Part shown: piece by piece, positions 61,004-64,000 of the stretch
Position numbering within the stretch: position 1 is the stretch's first letter
How the letters are laid out: every line of letters begins with the position of its first letter
Assembly (NCBI RefSeq): GCF_020524025.1
Contig: NZ_JAIVKN010000002.1
Coordinates: forward strand, 248,001 to 312,000
DNA from: Halobacillus litoralis
GTDB lineage: Bacteria; Bacillota; Bacilli; Bacillales; Halobacillaceae
DNA: 64,000 nt
Direction: 5' to 3'
Notes under the pieces: model-generated
Databases searched by the model: none
What the model was told of the DNA's origin: nothing
The model's input: only the letters and a program-made list of their open reading frames with translations
Position numbers and translations under genes: made by a program

Positions 61004-62731
61004 ATGAAAGAAGCCAAATGGAAACAACTGCTCAACTTAATAAAAGCGACCCGCCCCCCAAAAGTCTTATTCAGCACCGCCTTAATTTTAAGCCTGCTGA
61101 ATACCGCCGCGGGGCTGGCGATTCCGCTGTTTGCCAGTCAACTCATCGACAACTTTGACTTAAATGATTTAAATACAACCATCATCATCGGCATCGTTGC
61201 TGCCTTCTTTATCCAGGCTCTGGCCGGCGGGGTATCTGTATATTTCCTTGCCCGCGTTGGGCAGCATGTCATCGCTTCGCTGCGGGAGAGGCTGTGGAAG
61301 AAGCTCCTCACCCTCCCTGTTTCTTATTACGATGAACACGAGACCGGGGATGCCGTCAGCCGGATGACAAATGACACAGGTGTGATTAAAAACTTAATCA
61401 CGGAACACTTCACTGGCTTTATTACAGGAATCATTTCGGTTACAGGCGCGGTTATCATCCTGTTTTATCTCGACTGGCCGCTCACACTGGTCATGTTTTC
61501 CATCATTCCGCTCGCTCTTTTATTTCTTATCCCGATCGGAAGAAAGATGTCAGAGATCTCCCGTCATTTACAAAAAGAGACGGCTGGTTTCTCTGCCAAC
61601 CTGACCCGCGTAATTTCTGAAATCCGCCTTGTCAAAGCATCAAACGCAGAGGAACCGGAATGGAAAAATGGAAAGACAGATATAGCGAAGCTGTACCGTC
61701 TTGGATTACGCGAGGGGGGCATACAAGCCCTTATGTCACCGCTTGTTTCTTCCTTGATTATTGTCGTCCTTGTATTAATTATTGGATATGGAGGAGTCCG
61801 TGTCACTTCAGGTGCGATGACGCCCGGGGAACTGGCCGCCTTTTTCATATACCTTTTTCAAATCATCATGCCGATTACCCAGATCGTTGTATTTACCACT
61901 CAATTTCAAAAAACGATTGGAGCGACCGAAAAAGTCCTCTCGATTCTTACTCTTGATGAAGAGCAGCTGGACAATGGAAAAAACGTAGTTACAGGCAGTC
62001 ACAACCTTACCGTCGATGCTGTGACTTTCGGATATGATTCCTCGGACATTGTCCTAAAGGATGTCTCCTTTACTGCCCATAAAGGTGAAGTGACCGCTAT
62101 CGTAGGACCAAGTGGGAGTGGAAAAACAACGATGTTTTCATTGATGGAACAGTTTTACCATCCCCTCCAAGGTCAGATTCTTTATGCTGAGGAGCCGATC
62201 CAGTACTATTCATTGAAATCTTGGCGGGAAATGCTCGGGTATGTTTCACAGGAAAGTCCGATATACTCCGGGACAATTATGGACAACCTTACGTATGGAC
62301 TTAAAGAAGAAATTCCTAAAGAAAAAGTGGTCGCTGCAGCTGAAATGGCCTATGCTCATGCATTTATTGAAGAACTTTCGAATGGATATGAAACCGAAGT
62401 GGGTGAACGGGGCATCAAACTCTCAGGCGGACAGCGCCAACGGATCGCCATTGCCAGAGCTTTGCTCCGCGACCCTGAAATCTTAATGCTGGATGAAGCA
62501 ACATCCAGCCTGGACAGTCAATCAGAGATCGTCGTTCAACATGCGTTAAAGAATTTAATGAAAGGCCGGACGACACTCGTTATAGCCCACCGCTTGTCAA
62601 CAATCGTAGATGCCGATCAAATCATCTTCTTAGAAAAAGGAAAGGTGACCGGAATCGGCACCCATGAACAGTTATTTCAAGAACACGAACTTTACCGCAA
62701 CTTTGCAAAACAGCAGTTACGAATGGAGTAG
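61004..62731 (+). CDS. ABC transporter, fused permease/ATPase, BmrA-like exporter
   Basis: A 575-residue half-transporter: six membrane helices (about 20-310) with ABC_membrane motif EHETGDAVSRMTNDTGVIKN, then an ATPase with Walker A GPSGSGKT, signature LSGGQRQRI, Walker B LMLDEATSSLD and switch IAHRLSTI. The family (BmrA/LmrA type homodimers) exports drugs or lipids. ATG at 61004 with GCGAGGTACCTA upstream. It stands alone: the upstream 220 bases hold its promoter region and the orphan terminator. Confidence 0.93.
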   Translation: MKEAKWKQLLNLIKATRPPKVLFSTALILSLLNTAAGLAIPLFASQLIDNFDLNDLNTTIIIGIVAAFFIQALAGGVSVYFLARVGQHVIASLRERLWKKLLTLPVSYYDEHETGDAVSRMTNDTGVIKNLITEHFTGFITGIISVTGAVIILFYLDWPLTLVMFSIIPLALLFLIPIGRKMSEISRHLQKETAGFSANLTRVISEIRLVKASNAEEPEWKNGKTDIAKLYRLGLREGGIQALMSPLVSSLIIVVLVLIIGYGGVRVTSGAMTPGELAAFFIYLFQIIMPITQIVVFTTQFQKTIGATEKVLSILTLDEEQLDNGKNVVTGSHNLTVDAVTFGYDSSDIVLKDVSFTAHKGEVTAIVGPSGSGKTTMFSLMEQFYHPLQGQILYAEEPIQYYSLKSWREMLGYVSQESPIYSGTIMDNLTYGLKEEIPKEKVVAAAEMAYAHAFIEELSNGYETEVGERGIKLSGGQRQRIAIARALLRDPEILMLDEATSSLDSQSEIVVQHALKNLMKGRTTLVIAHRLSTIVDADQIIFLEKGKVTGIGTHEQLFQEHELYRNFAKQQLRME

Positions 62732-62747
62732 AATAATATAAAAACGC

Positions 62748-62842
62748 CCGGAATAAATACATGTTCCCCTGTACCATTGGTGTGCTGGAAGGTCCGAAAA
62801 CCCCCCTCGCAATCGGACCTTTGCTTCACCCAGTTATTCCGG
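62748..62842. repeat. Structured multi-stem element downstream of ABC exporter gene
   Basis: Nested stems: outer CCGGAATAA/TTATTCCGG (62748-62756 with 62834-62842), hairpin TACA/TGTA (62758-62761 with 62770-62773), GGTG/CACC (62779-62782 with 62827-62830) and a 9-bp hairpin AAGGTCCGA/TCGGACCTT (62789-62797 with 62813-62821). On the minus strand a T run follows the outer stem. It may be an intergenic repeat family or a 3' RNA structure; not recognised. Confidence 0.55.
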
Positions 62843-62912
62843 AATCAGACAGTTTCAAGAAAAAATCCCCTTATAAAATACATCTGGACAACCCGCCTAC
62901 TTTTCCTTAAAC

Positions 62913-62934
62913 TATAAATATGAAACCAGTTTCA
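62913..62934 (+). promoter_or_regulatory. LacI-type operator and -10 of the lacI-family gene
   Basis: TATAAA (62913-62918) is followed at once by the perfect palindrome TGAAACCAGTTTCA (62921-62934), 22 bases before the start codon, so the regulator probably represses itself. Confidence 0.72.
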
Positions 62935-62956
62935 CATAAGAACGGGAGTGAGATTT

Positions 62957-63949
62957 ATGCCGAATATCTCTGATGTAGCCAAACACGCAGGTTTGTCAAA
63001 AGCCACCGTATCACGCGTCATTAACAACCACCCTTATATATCCAAAGAAAAACGCGAGCTTGTCCAGCAGGCGATGAAAGAACTCGGCTATCATCCGAAT
63101 CCTTCAGCGAGAAGATTGAGAGGCCACCTCACAAGTACAATCGGCGTTATCGTACCACGAATCGTAAACCCTTTTTTCGCTTACTTAGTAAACGCTATCG
63201 AGCAAGCCGCCTATGCCAATGAATACCAGGTACTCATCTTTCAAAGCGATGAGAGCAGAGAAAAAGAAATCTCTTTTCTTAACTTGCTAAAAACGAAGCA
63301 GGTCGATGGCGTCATTATGACTTCAATCGAAAACGACTGGCACGATATCAAGCCTTATTCAGCCTACGGCCCTATCGTCTGCTGCAACGAATATGTTCAG
63401 GATCCACTTGTGCCTACGGTAAAACTGAACCAGACAGAAGGAGCCTATGCAGGAGTGAAACACCTCATCGAACGCGGTCATAAAAAGATCGGATACAGCA
63501 CGGGCGCCTTATTTGCAGGCGAGGGACGGGATAAAGATCGCAATGACGGTTATCAAAAAGCCTTAAAGGAAGCGGATCTTGATTTAAACCCAAGCTGGAT
63601 TTTTGTGAATAAACACACCATTGATGATGGCAAGCAGATCATCCGCCAGATGATGAATATGAATGACCGGCCGACGGCTCTCTTTTCAGGCAGCGACGAA
63701 ATTGCAGCAGGTGCCATGTCAGAAGCAAAAGCACATGGAATACGCATTCCAGAGGACCTGGCCATCCTTGGCTTTGACGATCAGCCAATTGCAGAATTGC
63801 TGGACCCTCCACTGACAACCATCCGACAGCCCATTGATGACTTAGGTGAAAAGTCTGTAGAGCAGCTCCTCCGCTTTTTTAAAGATAAAAGCGCTCAATC
63901 CGAGTGTGTTGACCTTCCCTTTGAACTTATTGTTCGAAAAAGTACTTAA
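62957..63949 (+). CDS. LacI family transcriptional regulator
   Basis: A 330-residue regulator: N-terminal HTH (ISDVAKHAGLSKATVSRVINN), hinge helix NPSARRLRG, then a ribose-binding-like effector domain (IGVIVPRIVNPFFAYLV ... ILGFDDQPIAELLDPPLTTIRQP). It senses a sugar or related small molecule. The ATG at 62957 has GGGAGTGA five bases upstream; a GTG at 62948 overlaps that site. An autoregulatory palindrome lies before it and another candidate operator/cre after it; its target operon probably begins beyond the window. Confidence 0.93.
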   Translation: MPNISDVAKHAGLSKATVSRVINNHPYISKEKRELVQQAMKELGYHPNPSARRLRGHLTSTIGVIVPRIVNPFFAYLVNAIEQAAYANEYQVLIFQSDESREKEISFLNLLKTKQVDGVIMTSIENDWHDIKPYSAYGPIVCCNEYVQDPLVPTVKLNQTEGAYAGVKHLIERGHKKIGYSTGALFAGEGRDKDRNDGYQKALKEADLDLNPSWIFVNKHTIDDGKQIIRQMMNMNDRPTALFSGSDEIAAGAMSEAKAHGIRIPEDLAILGFDDQPIAELLDPPLTTIRQPIDDLGEKSVEQLLRFFKDKSAQSECVDLPFELIVRKST

Positions 63950-63975
63950 TTTCACGGAATTTTCAAAACAATTGT

Positions 63976-63989
63976 TGTAAGCGTTACCA
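63976..63989. promoter_or_regulatory. cre or LacI-type operator at the window end
   Basis: TGTAAGCGTTACCA has one mismatch to the cre consensus, is nearly palindromic (GTAAGCGTTAC) and lies 27 bases after the lacI-family stop, so it probably belongs to the next operon, outside the window. Confidence 0.6.
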
Positions 63990-64000
63990 ACTATGTGTAT

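Overview
The window reads as chromosomal DNA of a low-to-mid GC, moderately halophilic member of the Bacillaceae (Halobacillus-like). The signs are strong AGGAGG-type ribosome sites, frequent TTG/GTG starts, acidic secreted proteins, close relatives of Bacillus subtilis DctB/DctS/DctR, and sigma-A, CcpA (cre) and sigma-54 signals. Genus assignment is inference. Almost everything from 2.8 to 60 kb is on the minus strand; only the first 350 bases, dctB plus its small neighbour (10.9-12.3 kb) and the last 3 kb are on the plus strand.

Layout. 1-2.6 kb: end of a secreted M4 metalloprotease and two zinc-ribbon membrane proteins. 2.8-12.3 kb: an organic-acid uptake cluster with a TAXI-type TRAP transporter, DUF1850 protein, FAH-family enzyme and atypical SDR, next to a DctS/DctR two-component system and its divergent co-sensor DctB. 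12.4-15.1 kb: glutarate hydroxylase (CsiD) and L-2-hydroxyglutarate oxidase (LhgO) behind a structured leader RNA. 15.1-26.9 kb: an 11-gene operon that couples a second TAXI-TRAP transporter to a complete (S)-specific beta-oxidation set; it starts at a clear sigma-54 promoter, and a sigma-54 activator lies just upstream (27-29.7 kb) with three palindromic sites between them. 29.8-39.1 kb: an acyl-CoA dehydrogenase/transporter pair behind a second copy of the structured leader, and an acyl-CoA synthetase-livHMGF-binding protein operon. 39.2-47.2 kb: a second beta-oxidation cluster built on MaoC-type hydratases and SDRs, with a TetR regulator and two matching operators. 47.3-51.9 kb: dhaKLM and glpFK with a GlpP-type leader and a perfect cre. 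52-58.6 kb: two cell-wall-binding subtilases. 59.2-60 kb: a CpsB/YwqE-like protein with a degenerate metal site. 61-64 kb: an ABC exporter and a LacI regulator.

Together the window is a carboxylic-acid catabolic island: two TRAP-TAXI systems and one Liv-type ABC importer bring in acids, two AMP-forming synthetases activate them, five acyl-CoA dehydrogenases, two hydratase/dehydrogenase systems and two thiolases degrade them, and four control layers (DctSR, sigma-54 activator, TetR, CcpA) appear to gate expression. The least explained signal is the pair of homologous 5' leaders (14.6-14.8 kb and 32.5-32.7 kb): same promoter sequence, a covarying two-stem element and a mutually exclusive intrinsic terminator. 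I do not recognise it as a known riboswitch class.
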